Positions 1-10,754 of a stretch of DNA of 64,000 bases are shown piece after piece (the stretch's first letter is position 1; each line of letters starts with the position of its first letter). This DNA comes from Oscillatoria sp. CS-180. GTDB taxonomy: Bacteria > Cyanobacteriota > Cyanobacteriia > Phormidesmidales > Phormidesmidaceae. The position numbers and the translations under genes were made by a program. The notes beneath the pieces were generated by a model. The model worked only from the letters and a program-made list of their open reading frames with translations. It did no database searches and was not told where the DNA came from. The stretch covers positions 62,001 through 126,000 of the forward strand of contig NZ_JAQMUB010000037.1 in the NCBI RefSeq assembly GCF_028330965.1. Direction: 5' to 3'.

Positions 1-368
1 TATGGAAGGTGCTGTACGACCAATTACCAGCACTCGTGCGACCAATGGCGATCGCGCCTGAAGCCGTAGCACACATTGTCACTCAAGTAGAGGGCGTAAC
101 TCGCTGCGTTCGCATTCGTTCTCGGGGCCTAGTTGGGCGTCAGGTTTGGGTCGAGCTGCATGTGGTTATTCATCCTGATTTTTTAGGCGTTGCCCATATT
201 GTGGGAGAACGGATTGACGCCGCCTTACGGTTGCAGTATGGTCCGCTCCGTACTCAAATTTGGGTTGAAGAAACCTACCCTACAGCTAAGCTCCCTAAAA
301 AAGATGACTCCAACCACGCATGGTCAGAGTCAGAGAATCCTTCAGACAGTTGGACCGAAGGCTTTTGA
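1..368 (+). CDS. Cation diffusion facilitator C-terminal dimerisation domain (5' partial)
   Basis: The reading frame is open to the left edge of the window, so this is probably the end of a longer gene; a GTG at position 9 is the first possible start inside the window. Residues about 15-90 match the cytoplasmic dimerisation domain of CDF transporters: a VEGV turn, an RSRG strand, the WVELHVVI strand, an AHIV helix and a final WVEE strand. In full-length members this domain follows six membrane helices and binds Zn2+ or Mn2+ at the dimer interface. The last 25 or so residues are polar and look unstructured. A stand-alone domain protein cannot be excluded without the upstream sequence. Confidence 0.7.
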   Translation, partial: WKVLYDQLPALVRPMAIAPEAVAHIVTQVEGVTRCVRIRSRGLVGRQVWVELHVVIHPDFLGVAHIVGERIDAALRLQYGPLRTQIWVEETYPTAKLPKKDDSNHAWSESENPSDSWTEGF

Positions 369-399
369 CGGGAGCATGTGAACTGGCGGCTCGCGTAGA

Positions 400-500
400 T
401 ATAGCTTTAGCCATCTAGGCTTATGCACCAAACTATATGAGTGTTAACTCATAGCCAAAGGGCTCGCCGTCTTGTCCTAGCGGAACTAGCAACGGCTATA
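400..500 (-). repeat. Family A TATAGCC repeat, long copy
   Basis: Read on the minus strand it starts TATAGCCGTTGC, continues AGTTCCGCTAGGACAAGAC, and ends in GGCTAAAGCTATA. The same blocks recur at 2347, 4253, 7759, 21769, 34341, 36691 and 51111. The inner core (451-500) has its own CATAGCC end, so the long form looks like a core plus a second module. It fills the gap between the CDF gene and groEL. Confidence 0.75.
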
Positions 501-534
501 CCTGAAGCTACACGAGCCTCAATAGCGGTAAGGA

Positions 535-2279
<1,745 letters not shown>

Positions 2280-2346
2280 CCCGCATACCTTATCTCTTAA
2301 CTAAGGACGACATAAGTCGCAATAACCGACCCTGAACCGCTGCAGT

Positions 2347-2452
2347 TATAGCCGTCGTCCAGTTCCGCTAGAACAAGTCAGCGAGCTATCTAACCATGGA
2401 CTAAGCGCATGAATGCCGTTTGGTGCACCAGTCTCTATGGCTAAAGCTGTAT
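2347..2452 (+). repeat. Family A TATAGCC repeat, long copy
   Basis: Begins TATAGCCGTCGTCCAGTTCC, continues with GAACAAGTCAGCGA, and ends TTTGGTGCA...ATGGCTAAAGCTGTAT. It is collinear with the long copy at 400-500 (opposite strand), including the TTTGGTGCA block, so the two long copies share both modules. Confidence 0.75.
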
Positions 2453-2475
2453 CTCAACAGAGCTAAGTGAACTAT

Positions 2476-2511
2476 AGAGATATTCAATGCTTCAGAGATA
2501 TTCAATGCTTC
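2476..2511. repeat. Perfect 18-bp tandem duplication at a stop codon
   Basis: The block AGAGATATTCAATGCTTC occurs twice in a row without mismatch. The second unit overlaps the stop codon of the M50 protease gene on the minus strand. An in-situ duplication by replication slippage is the simplest explanation. Confidence 0.85.
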
Positions 2512-4051
2512 AACCGATGCCCAAACGACCCGCCAAAGAAGGTGTGAGCGGTAACAACGTTGCCAGCGTCAGGAACAGCGCTAGTAGCCCTAAAGCAGCT
2601 CTGGCATCGTCCGGTTCTATCAACTCATTCATCGCAGGACGCTCCTGTTCCCGCTGCAAAAACAAAATAAGGACTGCCCAGTACAAAGCCAAAGGATTGG
2701 CGAAAGAAGCTACCGTCAAGATGATCAAAGTAATCACAGTGGCACGGCCTGCGATTTTGCGCCCGTAGATGGATTGCACGATACGCCCGCCATCCAGCTG
2801 GCCCGCTGGTAAAAGATTAAGCGCCGTGATAATCAGCCCTAACCACCCCACTAATACCAAAGGGTGAATATCCACCAAGGGTTCTGTCAGCGCTGAGCCC
2901 AGAACGACTCTTGCCAAAGTGCCTACCAAAACAGACCCTTGGAAAAATTCAACCGGCAGTTGGAACGGACTTCCTGGATGAGAAATCACCAAACCTAGTA
3001 CCAACATGCCGAAAGACAGCAGCCCACCAGCAGCAGGTCCTGCCAAAGCAATATCAAACAGGACTGAACGATTGGGCAGTACCGACTGTATTCGAGTGAG
3101 TGCGCCAAACGAACCGATCTCCCAAGTGGGGATAAAAAAGGGCCAGCTAAGTTTCACGTCGTGACGCTGTGCGGCAATCCAGTGACCGACTTCGTGAATA
3201 GCTAGAATCACAAAGATGCCAATTGCAAAGGGCAGGGCTGTCTTCCACTGTTCAGGTGTTGCTAGTAAATCAAATCCCATCAGGATGCCGCTAGCTTCCA
3301 AACAGGTCAACAGAGTCGCTAATGCCAAAACAACTGCTGTTCCTTTCTGAAAGGGTGTGAGTGGTTTAGGATCTGCACTCTTTGGTAACGCGACCACAAC
3401 AGGCTTAGTTTTAGCATCCTCAATTAAAAAGAGCCGATACCGCCCTTCTAGACGCTCTTCAGCCAGTTCCGTCAGTTTTGCTAAGGTCTCTTCAGGTTCA
3501 CCTCGCAGATTGCCCTTAAAGATTGCCCCCTGAGCATATTGAACCGTTTCAGTTCTAAAAAACGTATCAACTCCAAAAATCCCCTCCAACGCAGCTTGAT
3601 CATCTGCCGAGATAGTCAACTCTTTGACGCTGTCATTCGGTTGGGCTGTGTCTTGAGCATCAGGGGCAGCGCTATCTGAAGGCATTGATTCAGCAGCAGC
3701 ATCTGGCGTCTGAGACAGATTATCAGTTGCTGAAACGGTCTCCTGATCTTTCGTTTTATCCCCCGTCAAAAGGGTTTCCAGTCGCTGAGCAGTCACCGTA
3801 TCGGGAGCCATCGCTCGCAAGCGGCGCCCAAGGTAGATGTAGATACCAGCTGATACCAGCACCATAAACAAAACACCGACTAGGTTGAAGTAGATGCCCA
3901 GTGAGAATAAACCGAAAAATAATAGCCAGGGCAACATCAAGACGACTGACTGGAGCCAAGCAAAAATGCCGATCTTGCCATAGGGGCGAGCGCGAACAAA
4001 TCCCCAGACGAGGAGTGCGATCGCAACCAGAAGTAGTAGCAGCGTAACCAT
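2510..4051 (-). CDS. EGY-type site-2 protease (M50 family zinc metallopeptidase)
   Basis: Intramembrane zinc protease, 513 residues. Two N-terminal membrane helices (about 1-75) are followed by a polar, Ser/Asp/Gln-rich linker (95-150), a soluble domain with the KGNLRG motif seen in plant EGY proteins (about 179-184), and then the membrane protease core. The core has HEVGH at 286-290 (zinc ligands and catalytic Glu) and an NLLPAGQLDGG motif near 405 supplying the third zinc ligand. Cyanobacterial and chloroplast relatives cleave membrane-bound regulators or act in thylakoid and pigment homeostasis; the substrate here is unknown. ATG start at 4051, directly before the first helix. Monocistronic by context. 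Confidence 0.9.
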   Translation of the reverse strand: MVTLLLLLVAIALLVWGFVRARPYGKIGIFAWLQSVVLMLPWLLFFGLFSLGIYFNLVGVLFMVLVSAGIYIYLGRRLRAMAPDTVTAQRLETLLTGDKTKDQETVSATDNLSQTPDAAAESMPSDSAAPDAQDTAQPNDSVKELTISADDQAALEGIFGVDTFFRTETVQYAQGAIFKGNLRGEPEETLAKLTELAEERLEGRYRLFLIEDAKTKPVVVALPKSADPKPLTPFQKGTAVVLALATLLTCLEASGILMGFDLLATPEQWKTALPFAIGIFVILAIHEVGHWIAAQRHDVKLSWPFFIPTWEIGSFGALTRIQSVLPNRSVLFDIALAGPAAGGLLSFGMLVLGLVISHPGSPFQLPVEFFQGSVLVGTLARVVLGSALTEPLVDIHPLVLVGWLGLIITALNLLPAGQLDGGRIVQSIYGRKIAGRATVITLIILTVASFANPLALYWAVLILFLQREQERPAMNELIEPDDARAALGLLALFLTLATLLPLTPSLAGRLGIG

Positions 4052-4375
4052 ATAGCGTGTATCCGCTTGGGAGCTTCGAGAGATAATCCGTGAAGGAAAT
4101 TCTGCTGAGAACTGCCTCCGTATCTGATCAATTTAACTGAGCACGGGACAATCTACCGAGTTCGTTCGCAAAACCTAAGACGCGACGAGGTGGGGCAACT
4201 TCAAATTTGAAATCAAACAAGTACAGGACCGACATGAAGCACCGTCATTATGCATAGCCGTTGCCAGTTCTGTAGGACAAAAGGACCAGCCATTTGGCGA
4301 GGTGCTAGTGCATCTGGATGTACTGAGTGCACTAGTCTAGTGGTCTGTCAAGCTTGATTTTGTAGATTGATCAGT
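4052..4375. other. Intergenic region with a partial family A repeat and a hairpin
   Basis: A family A core lies at about 4253-4300 (CATAGCCGTTGCCAGTTC, TAGGACAA). Next to it is a hairpin with 7-bp arms, TAGTGCA at 4306-4312 and TGCACTA at 4328-4334. No gene was recognised. Confidence 0.6.
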
Positions 4376-5125
4376 ATGTATTTTTTGGGCATTGATTTAG
4401 GGTGGCAGTCCGGGAAGAGCGGGGTTTGCTGTTTGCAAGCGCTAGAAAACGGATTGAAGCTACATCAGTTTGATATTTGTGATACCCGAAAGGATGTTAT
4501 CGACTGGATAGAGCATTGGGTGGGTGATGATCAGCCTGCACTGGTTGCTGTAGACGCACCGACGCTTATCCCTAATAAAACTGGGATGAGACTATGCGAT
4601 CGCCTAGCACACCGCTACTTTGGCAAATACGACGCAGGTTGTTATCCCGCCAATCAAGGTCGCCCCTTTGCCAACGACCTAATTCAGTTTGGCTTAGCGT
4701 TGGAGGCTCACGGTTTTAAGCATGCCGCCAATATCACACCCCGACAAGCAGGCAGATATCAAATTGAGCTTTTTCCACATCCCGCAACCATTCATCTCTT
4801 TCGGCTGAACAAAATTTTGAAGTACAAAAAAGGCCGCATTGCCGATCGCCGGCAGGCTCTCGCACAACTCCGCAGCTTACAGCTTTCTACTTTCCCAAAG
4901 CTCACCCCGCCACTTCGGCTGGAAGACACCGACTTGCCTGACATTCCAACGGGTGGCAAAGCCCTCAAAGTGGCTGAAGACCAATTAGATAGCCTGACCT
5001 GCGCCTATGCCGGAGCACATTGGTGGTGGTGGGGATTAGAACGAAATTGGGTATTAGGAGACGCTAGCTTGGGCTATATTGTTGTCCCTGCGCCCTACGC
5101 TGACCAAATTCCTCCGGAGTCCTAG
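4376..5125 (+). CDS. DUF429 family protein, predicted RNase H-fold nuclease
   Basis: 249 residues. The N-terminal MYFLGIDLGWQSGKSG segment looks like the first strand and acidic residue of an RNase H-like fold. A second acidic patch (VAVDAPTLIP), an NQGRPFANDL segment and a C-terminal acidic segment (EDQLDSLTCAYAGAHW) fit the DUF429 family, which has been predicted to be a nuclease. No activity has been shown for this group that I can name with confidence. The ATG at 4376 was chosen over a TTG three codons upstream because it abuts the conserved strand. It stands alone between two minus-strand genes. Confidence 0.75.
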   Translation: MYFLGIDLGWQSGKSGVCCLQALENGLKLHQFDICDTRKDVIDWIEHWVGDDQPALVAVDAPTLIPNKTGMRLCDRLAHRYFGKYDAGCYPANQGRPFANDLIQFGLALEAHGFKHAANITPRQAGRYQIELFPHPATIHLFRLNKILKYKKGRIADRRQALAQLRSLQLSTFPKLTPPLRLEDTDLPDIPTGGKALKVAEDQLDSLTCAYAGAHWWWWGLERNWVLGDASLGYIVVPAPYADQIPPES

Positions 5126-5217
5126 AATAGTCGCTATCCTTCAGTGAGCGGCACCTTTGTTTGGAGAGATATATAGCGGTGTGAAAGTGCAACAGGTATA
5201 CATCGTGCCCTGTCATG

Positions 5218-6423
5218 TCAGACTGGCACAAAATTCAAAGGATCCTGGTCGCGACGATGCTGCACGGGAATTGCTGGGCCTTGAGCATCTCCTGCCAAAG
5301 CAGCCGTTTCTTCGAGTGCTGTCCGCAGTCGCTTAGCCGCATAAATTGACATATCCCGGGGAACATTGATGCGATCGCGCAAATATCTCAACCCTCGATC
5401 CGTTCCATCAGGCGGTGTGCAAGCCTCACCCGTCATCATCTGAGTTAACGCACAGCGCAGAGCCGTATCGAATGCAGCATCGTCTGCTGGATTGACCCGA
5501 ATGATGTTGACACGGTGCTTGAGGACCCGCTGTAGCGCCTCTACACGAGAGGTCTCCGGTTCTGGATAAGTCACATCTGGTAAACCAAACCAGGGACCCT
5601 GATCGACCCGCCTTTGATTCCGCTGGGCCTCAGGCGTACCGTTCTCGTAACAGCCTCCCATCTGAGGCGGCAAATCATGGACGTGGGTATGAAAGTCGCT
5701 CTGAGTTCCTCGATAGGTCAAACGGTTCTCCAATCCGTCAAACCAGTCTGATAGTTGAGGATTTTCCTCCCGCATCGAGTAGCCTTTGTAGTAATAAAGG
5801 CTAGCGTTCATCCGCTCAACATAGGGTGTGAAAACAACATCGGCAGTGCTGAAGGTTTCTAAAAGGTAAGGCCCTGGGGTCAGACTAAGAGCGTTTTCCA
5901 CATCAGCCACAACCCGAGCAAATTGGTCACGATTACGCTGCTCCTCACGTTGCGATCGCGATGGATAACATAGCCAAGCACACCATGCTCTGAACAGCAG
6001 ACGCTCCAGTTTGCGAAGGGGCAGCACCTTACGGTCCTCCATACCAAATGCTAATGGACCGAACGCCTGCTCCAACGCCATCAAAATATCGTCGCTTTCG
6101 GTCATTAAGCGGCCATCTAACTCTAAAGCTGGCAGCATTCCCGAAGGGACTTTGCGCTTATACCACTGCTCCTTCTTGCCATAGCAAAACATCGTTATCT
6201 TTTCGATGCGGTAAGGAATTTGCTTTTCTTCCAGCCACAGCCAAACTTTCTGACAGTAGGGGCACCAAGCATGATTGTCTCGATACAGGGTTACCCGCAC
6301 CTGAGATTCATCCTGCCCAAACAGCCGCAGACGAGACTGAGCGTTTGTGGGACCATTCACCTGATCAGTCTGAAAAGTCGCAAAGGCATCAAGTTCTTCC
6401 CAACTCAAAGGAACGGTGGTCAT
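5218..6423 (-). CDS. Glutathione S-transferase-like protein with CPYC active site
   Basis: 401 residues with an N-terminal thioredoxin/GST-N fold: [18 protein letters not shown] with Cys54 and Cys57, then a [12 protein letters not shown] cis-Pro segment and a [11 protein letters not shown] glutathione-binding segment. An all-helical GST-C region follows, and then a C-terminal extension of about 120 residues rich in charged helices. The CPYC pair points to a glutaredoxin-like or omega-class reductase rather than a conjugating enzyme. A TTG two codons upstream also opens the frame; the ATG at 6423 is preferred. Function beyond thiol chemistry is unknown. Confidence 0.82.
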   Translation of the reverse strand: MTTVPLSWEELDAFATFQTDQVNGPTNAQSRLRLFGQDESQVRVTLYRDNHAWCPYCQKVWLWLEEKQIPYRIEKITMFCYGKKEQWYKRKVPSGMLPALELDGRLMTESDDILMALEQAFGPLAFGMEDRKVLPLRKLERLLFRAWCAWLCYPSRSQREEQRNRDQFARVVADVENALSLTPGPYLLETFSTADVVFTPYVERMNASLYYYKGYSMREENPQLSDWFDGLENRLTYRGTQSDFHTHVHDLPPQMGGCYENGTPEAQRNQRRVDQGPWFGLPDVTYPEPETSRVEALQRVLKHRVNIIRVNPADDAAFDTALRCALTQMMTGEACTPPDGTDRGLRYLRDRINVPRDMSIYAAKRLRTALEETAALAGDAQGPAIPVQHRRDQDPLNFVPV

Positions 6424-6814
6424 GACCAAGCAGTGTAGGCAAGTACAACGTTTTCACCATAGCTCAATAGGGGAGGGTGAATGAGCCGAGGAGTGATGCA
6501 GAAACGCTTGTTCTAATCCATTGTTTTCTATCACCTACCCTCTACACCTCGAAAATGTAGACGTAAATCCACGGATTGCTTAAAGGGATCTTCAAATCAA
6601 ATCTCTCTATGTTTGCGTGGTTTTTGCGAAGTCAGGATAGAAACTACAGCGCAGAATAGAAACAATTCTGGAGAACGCATGCAGGGCTAGTCGAGCTACT
6701 CTTTGGGGGCAATTTAGGGTAGAACGGCATTCTGCGATTAGCGTCCTTACAGGTGAAAGTCTGACCCTTGGGGGCTTTAGGGTCAGGCTATTTCCTCTTC
6801 TAGTGGCTGGACCG
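6424..6814. other. Intergenic region between dapB and the GST-like gene
   Basis: Apart from the hairpin at 6761-6786 next to the end of dapB, nothing gene-like was seen. Short frames here lack a ribosome binding site and family features. Confidence 0.5.
6761..6786 (-). terminator. Hairpin downstream of dapB
   Basis: Perfect 8-bp arms CTGACCCT and AGGGTCAG around a 10-base loop, 28 bases past the dapB stop on the minus strand. The following tract (ACTTTC) is only weakly T-rich, so termination may be inefficient. Confidence 0.5.
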
Positions 6815-7648
6815 CTACAAAATCTTATCCAGTCCATAAATTAAAGACTTCAGGGGCATGACTCGGCGAATCGCCAGCAGTACACCTGGCATGTAGCAAG
6901 CGCGATCGCTCGTATCGTGGCGCAACGTGTAGATTTGCCCGGATGCGCCAAAGATGACCTCTTGATGGGCAATCAAGCCCGGCAAGCGCACACTGTGGAT
7001 GTGAATGCCGTCTGCCGTAGTCGTTCCACGAGCACCAGCCATTTTCTCAGTTTCCTCAACCTGAGCAGGATTAAAGGATTTATTCGGCTCAGACAGCATC
7101 TGGGCAGTTTGAATAGCTGTACCGCTAGGGGCATCCGCTTTTTGATTGTGATGCAGTTCAATGATCTCGACATGCTCAAAATATTGGGCAGCCTGTTGCG
7201 CAGCTTGCTGCATGAGAACAATGCCAATGGAAAAATTAGGAATGATCAGACAGCCAATGCTGGCTTTGTCCGCAAACTCAGCTAGATCCTTGATTTGTTC
7301 AGGGCTGAGTCCTGTGGTCCCAACAACGGGGCGAACTCCGTAAGCGATCGCCGCTCGCACCGAATTGTAGACCGTATCGGGATGGGTGAAATCCACCATG
7401 ACGGCTGTACCCTCACTCTGGGCCATCACCAGGGCAGCTTCGAGATCTGATGTGATCGGAATTTCGACAGGGCCACAGCCGGCTAATTCACCAATATCTT
7501 GTCCTTGAACAGCAGGATTTTTGTCAATGGCTCCAACTAAGGTGATATCTTCGGTAGCCGCGATCGCCTTAATCACCTCACGCCCCATCTTGCCGCAAGC
7601 TCCATTGACGACCACTGGAATTGTTGATTGCGCTGCCATAAGACTCAT
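6815..7648 (-). CDS. dapB: 4-hydroxy-tetrahydrodipicolinate reductase
   Basis: Second step of the diaminopimelate branch: NAD(P)H reduction of the dihydrodipicolinate precursor on the way to lysine and peptidoglycan. 277 residues. The N-terminal Rossmann motif [13 protein letters not shown] is at about 13-25. Residues near 155-170 contain the family signature [15 protein letters not shown], with the catalytic His pair and Lys. The ATG at 7648 gives the usual length; an internal ATG at 7639 is also possible. It appears monocistronic. Confidence 0.96.
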   Translation of the reverse strand: MSLMAAQSTIPVVVNGACGKMGREVIKAIAATEDITLVGAIDKNPAVQGQDIGELAGCGPVEIPITSDLEAALVMAQSEGTAVMVDFTHPDTVYNSVRAAIAYGVRPVVGTTGLSPEQIKDLAEFADKASIGCLIIPNFSIGIVLMQQAAQQAAQYFEHVEIIELHHNQKADAPSGTAIQTAQMLSEPNKSFNPAQVEETEKMAGARGTTTADGIHIHSVRLPGLIAHQEVIFGASGQIYTLRHDTSDRACYMPGVLLAIRRVMPLKSLIYGLDKIL

Positions 7649-7758
7649 TCTGTAAGGGGTGACAGGATGAGTTTAGTGCAATTCGAGAGCATTCGTAGAG
7701 ATATAGCAAAAGGCGGAAAGCGGCAAGTAGAAGGCAGACTCAATCCTTTATTCAGTAG

Positions 7759-7820
7759 TATCGCCGTCGCTAGTTCCATCAAGACAAGGCAGTGAACCAT
7801 CTCTGGCTAAAGCGATAGCT
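7759..7820 (+). repeat. Family A repeat, diverged copy
   Basis: TATCGCCGTCGCTAGTTCC, then AAGACAAGGCAGTGAACCAT and GGCTAAAGCGATAGC. Same order of blocks as the long copies, with the middle module missing. Confidence 0.65.
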
Positions 7821-7852
7821 TTAAGCCTCTGACTGTTCTATGGCCTTATGCA

Positions 7853-7932
7853 GCAGCCCTATGCAGCTTGGTTAAGCACATTTCAGTGTCTTAAGGAATA
7901 GGGTGTGCTTGCCTCAAGTGCAGGCCGCTATA
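7853..7932 (+). repeat. Family B repeat, copy 1
   Basis: Shares AGCCCTATGCAGCTTG, CAGTGTCTTAAGGAATAGGG, GTGTGCTTG and GCCGCTATA with copies at 52003 and 60515. The left end has GCAGCC in place of TATAGCC. Confidence 0.7.
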
Positions 7933-8021
7933 AGTCACACCACTGTAGCGATATTGTCTGTCATGCCTTTAACTGCGCCAAACCTTTATCCTGAATAAAT
8001 GGCATCAGAATTAGGAGATCA

Positions 8022-8960
8022 ATGAGCGACACTTCGACGCAGACCAGAACGTTGCAGATTGCGGTAATTGGCGATGTTCATGATCAATGGGATGAAGAAG
8101 ATAAGGCCGCGCTTCAGGCTTTGGGAGTTGATCTGGTTCTATTCGTCGGCGATTTTGGGAATGAAGCTGTAGGGGTAGTGCGCTCCATCGCTGAGCTTTC
8201 CTTACCCAAAGCGGCTATTTTTGGCAATCATGACGCTTGGTACAGTGCGACATCTTGGGGACGAAAAAAATGTCCTTACAACCGCGAAATCGAAGACCGA
8301 GTACAACTGCAAATCGATCTTTTAGGCGAGGCTCATGTGGGCTATGGCAAGCTTGATTTTCCTGAACTGCGTTTGACTGTGGTGGGCGGACGCCCTTTTA
8401 GCTGGGGCGGCCATAAGTGGAAACACAAGTCTTTCTATCGCGATCGCTACGGTATCTACAATTTTGAAGATTCCACCGCACGGATCAAGCAAGCCGTTGA
8501 TGAGGCAACTTTCAACACGGTTATTTTCATTGGTCATTGTGGTCCAGCAGGGTTGGGTGCACTGCCAGAATCCCCCTGTGGACGCGACTGGAAACCGACC
8601 GGCGGCGATTTTGGAGATCCTGATTTGGCAGCGGCGATCGCATACGCTCGTGAAATGGGCAAGACTGTCCCGCTTGTCACCTTTGGGCACATGCACCATA
8701 GCCTCCGTCACCGCAAAGACATTCAACGCCAACGGTTGAGTATTGACGCCGCTGAAACGGTTTATTTAAATGCGGCTTGCGTGCCGCGCATTGTTCAAAC
8801 CGAAATGACTTGCCAGCGAAATTTTTCTTTGGTCACCCTGAATCAGGCAGGTGTGCAGCAAGCATCTTTAGTCTGGGTTAACCAGCATCACATCATTACC
8901 GCTAGTGAAGATCTGCTGTCGGGTGTTCCTCAAACTAAGTCATTACAGCCCTTAGCCTAA
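8022..8960 (+). CDS. Calcineurin-like metallophosphatase (TIGR04168-like)
   Basis: 312 residues with a full set of metal-binding motifs in order: GDVHDQW (17-23), GDFGNE (about 43-48), GNHDAW (68-73), GHCG, and GHMHH near 225-230. These coordinate the two metals of calcineurin-type phosphoesterases. The lineage found in cyanobacteria and plants (TIGR04168) has no assigned substrate that I know of. A good Shine-Dalgarno, AGGAG five bases before the ATG at 8022, supports the start. It converges on futA with a shared hairpin between them. Confidence 0.88.
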   Translation: MSDTSTQTRTLQIAVIGDVHDQWDEEDKAALQALGVDLVLFVGDFGNEAVGVVRSIAELSLPKAAIFGNHDAWYSATSWGRKKCPYNREIEDRVQLQIDLLGEAHVGYGKLDFPELRLTVVGGRPFSWGGHKWKHKSFYRDRYGIYNFEDSTARIKQAVDEATFNTVIFIGHCGPAGLGALPESPCGRDWKPTGGDFGDPDLAAAIAYAREMGKTVPLVTFGHMHHSLRHRKDIQRQRLSIDAAETVYLNAACVPRIVQTEMTCQRNFSLVTLNQAGVQQASLVWVNQHHIITASEDLLSGVPQTKSLQPLA

Positions 8961-8968
8961 TAAAGGAA

Positions 8969-8997
8969 TGGAGAGATGCGATAACCGCACCTCTCCA
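8969..8997. terminator. Probable bidirectional terminator hairpin
   Basis: Arms TGGAGAG and CTCTCCA enclose a further TGCG/CGCA pairing. It sits between the convergent metallophosphatase (ends 8960) and futA (ends 9089) genes. On the minus strand it is followed by a moderately T-rich tract. Confidence 0.65.
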
Positions 8998-9088
8998 CAT
9001 ATACGCTGCGCCAGTTCAATGTATTAGGTAAGGCGACAGTGTCTGCCTTACACCACCGTTAAGGTTCAGAAGTTGCTGACGTTCGGGA

Positions 9089-10141
9089 CTACTCCCAACC
9101 AGCACGATCCATCAGCTGAACCGCGTCTTGGGCATATTTGCCATAGGCTTCAACGTCTACATCATCCTCAACGAAGTCGCCCATTTCCTTCAGCATTGGA
9201 TCTAGATCTGTGCCTTCGACAACAGGGTATTCGTTGTTGCCTTCAGCAAAGAACTTCTGAGCCGTAGGGGTCGCCAAATATTCTAAGAAAGCTACTGCAC
9301 CTTCACGGTTGGGGGCAGTACTCAACATCCCTGCACCGCTGATGTTGACGTGGGTGCCCCGACCAGACTGATTGGGGAAGAAAGCACCGACCTTGCTGAA
9401 GACTTCCTGATCAGCAGGATCGTCAGACTTGCCTAGGCGAACAAGATAGTAGCTATTCGCGATCGCCACATCTCCTAACCCAGCAGCAACGGCCTTAATC
9501 TGAGCCGTATCGTTGCCTTCAGGAGGCCGAGCAAAATTAGCAACCAGTCCCTCTGCCCACTCTTGAGTAGCCTCTTCACCCAAAGTCTCGATCATGCCAG
9601 CTATGAGGGATTGGTTGTAGATGTTGCCCGAGGATCGCACCAGAACTCGACCATCCCACTGGGAACTTGCTAAATCCTCGTAAGTCGATAGCTCAGAGGG
9701 GTTGACGCGATCGCGGTTGTACATAATCACCCTGGCTCGTTTAGAAAAGCCAAACCACAATCCGTCCGGGTGACGCAGGTTTTCGGGAATTTTTGCTTCC
9801 AAATCAGGAGAATCGATGGGTGCGAAGACACCTTCTTCGGCTGCTCTCCAGAGACGCCCAGCATCCACTGTCATGAAGATGTCCGCAGGGCTATTGCTAC
9901 CTTCATTGAGGATACGTTCTAGTAATTCATCCGCGCTGCCCTCAATCAGGTTTACACCGATTCCAGTCTGCTCTGTGAAACCTTCGTACAAGGCGTCATC
10001 GGTATTGTAATGGCGCGACGAATATAGATTAATTGAACCCGTTTGGGCATAGCCGAGGCGAGGACGCTTAACTTGGGCAGCGGCAAGAGCCATTGCGGCT
10101 CCACCTGTGACCAAGAATGAACGGCGCGTTATTTTGTACAT
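9089..10141 (-). CDS. futA: Iron(III) ABC transporter periplasmic binding protein (FutA/IdiA type)
   Basis: Periplasmic ferric iron receptor, 350 residues. A twin-arginine type signal (TRRSFLVTGGAAMALAAAQ) precedes INLYSSRHYNTDD, the typical FutA/IdiA start of the mature protein; later tyrosines (NIYNQS, IANSYYLVR) match the iron-coordinating cluster of the family. FutA proteins serve in Fe uptake with FutB/FutC, or bind iron internally and protect photosystem II; the window has no futB or futC beside it. The ATG at 10141 follows AAGGA; a GTG one codon earlier is an alternative. No clear Fur box was found upstream. Confidence 0.92.
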   Translation of the reverse strand: MYKITRRSFLVTGGAAMALAAAQVKRPRLGYAQTGSINLYSSRHYNTDDALYEGFTEQTGIGVNLIEGSADELLERILNEGSNSPADIFMTVDAGRLWRAAEEGVFAPIDSPDLEAKIPENLRHPDGLWFGFSKRARVIMYNRDRVNPSELSTYEDLASSQWDGRVLVRSSGNIYNQSLIAGMIETLGEEATQEWAEGLVANFARPPEGNDTAQIKAVAAGLGDVAIANSYYLVRLGKSDDPADQEVFSKVGAFFPNQSGRGTHVNISGAGMLSTAPNREGAVAFLEYLATPTAQKFFAEGNNEYPVVEGTDLDPMLKEMGDFVEDDVDVEAYGKYAQDAVQLMDRAGWE

Positions 10142-10754
10142 CACCAGTTTTCCTTAATGAGAATAGCTTCGGTTAAAAACACCGTCTGTTATCGTATCAC
10201 TGTTGATATCCACTCCCAAATATTGCTGAAGAATATGACAGCACAAGCTCTACTTTGAACGCTTTTTCAGGTTTATCCCATTGATGTGGAGACTTTGAAT
10301 TCAAGAGTCTTTTTCATCAAAATAGGATCGAGAGGCACCTAACAGAGAGTGGGTCGCGTCTGATATCACCGTTTGAAGAGAAGCTTTATCAACAGAACGG
10401 TCTTAATGCCTGACATGAAAATCTGGGTCAGACATTAATCAATTTGGCTTCACCCGTAATTTGCTGCCCGTCGATGGAGGTCAGCAAAATTACGGATATG
10501 TTAAGACCTTCACCAAATCTTCAGAAAGTTTTCAGATGGCCTCAATCTATTGGAGTACGTACGGTTATTGAGTCGAGAGGGCAAAGTTGAGTTATGCCGC
10601 GATCGCAGTAGATTCCTTTTACATCAAGAGTTTTGGGCATCTGAGTCAGCGATTTTTCATTTTCCATAGCATAAAAAATAGTGTTCTTAAACTTTTTGAG
10701 ACAGTTATATTAGATAAAGAAAAGTAGAAGGAAAGGTGGTTAAGAAGAAAGATC
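10142..10754. other. Long intergenic region with one strong hairpin
   Basis: Divergent region of 613 bases between futA and the PHP gene. It holds the hairpin at 10454-10495 and a weaker imperfect inverted repeat around 10405-10435. No protein-coding frame with a plausible start was seen. A small RNA is possible but unproven. Confidence 0.5.
10454..10495. other. Stable stem-loop in non-coding DNA
   Basis: Left arm CCGTAATTTGCTG and right arm CAGCAAAATTACGG pair over 13 bases with a single bulged base and a loop of about 15 bases. It is not followed by a T tract on either strand, so it does not look like an intrinsic terminator. A structured RNA element or a binding site is possible. Confidence 0.6.

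Larger units (their letters stand above)
7649..8021. other. Repeat-filled intergenic region
   Basis: Divergent promoter region of dapB and the metallophosphatase. It holds a family A copy at about 7759-7820 and a family B copy at about 7853-7932. Clear promoter elements were not identified. Confidence 0.6.

Noticed and set aside
10142-10200. Possible Fur box before futA
   Set aside because: Only scattered GATA/ATTA fragments were seen; no 19-bp match good enough to report.
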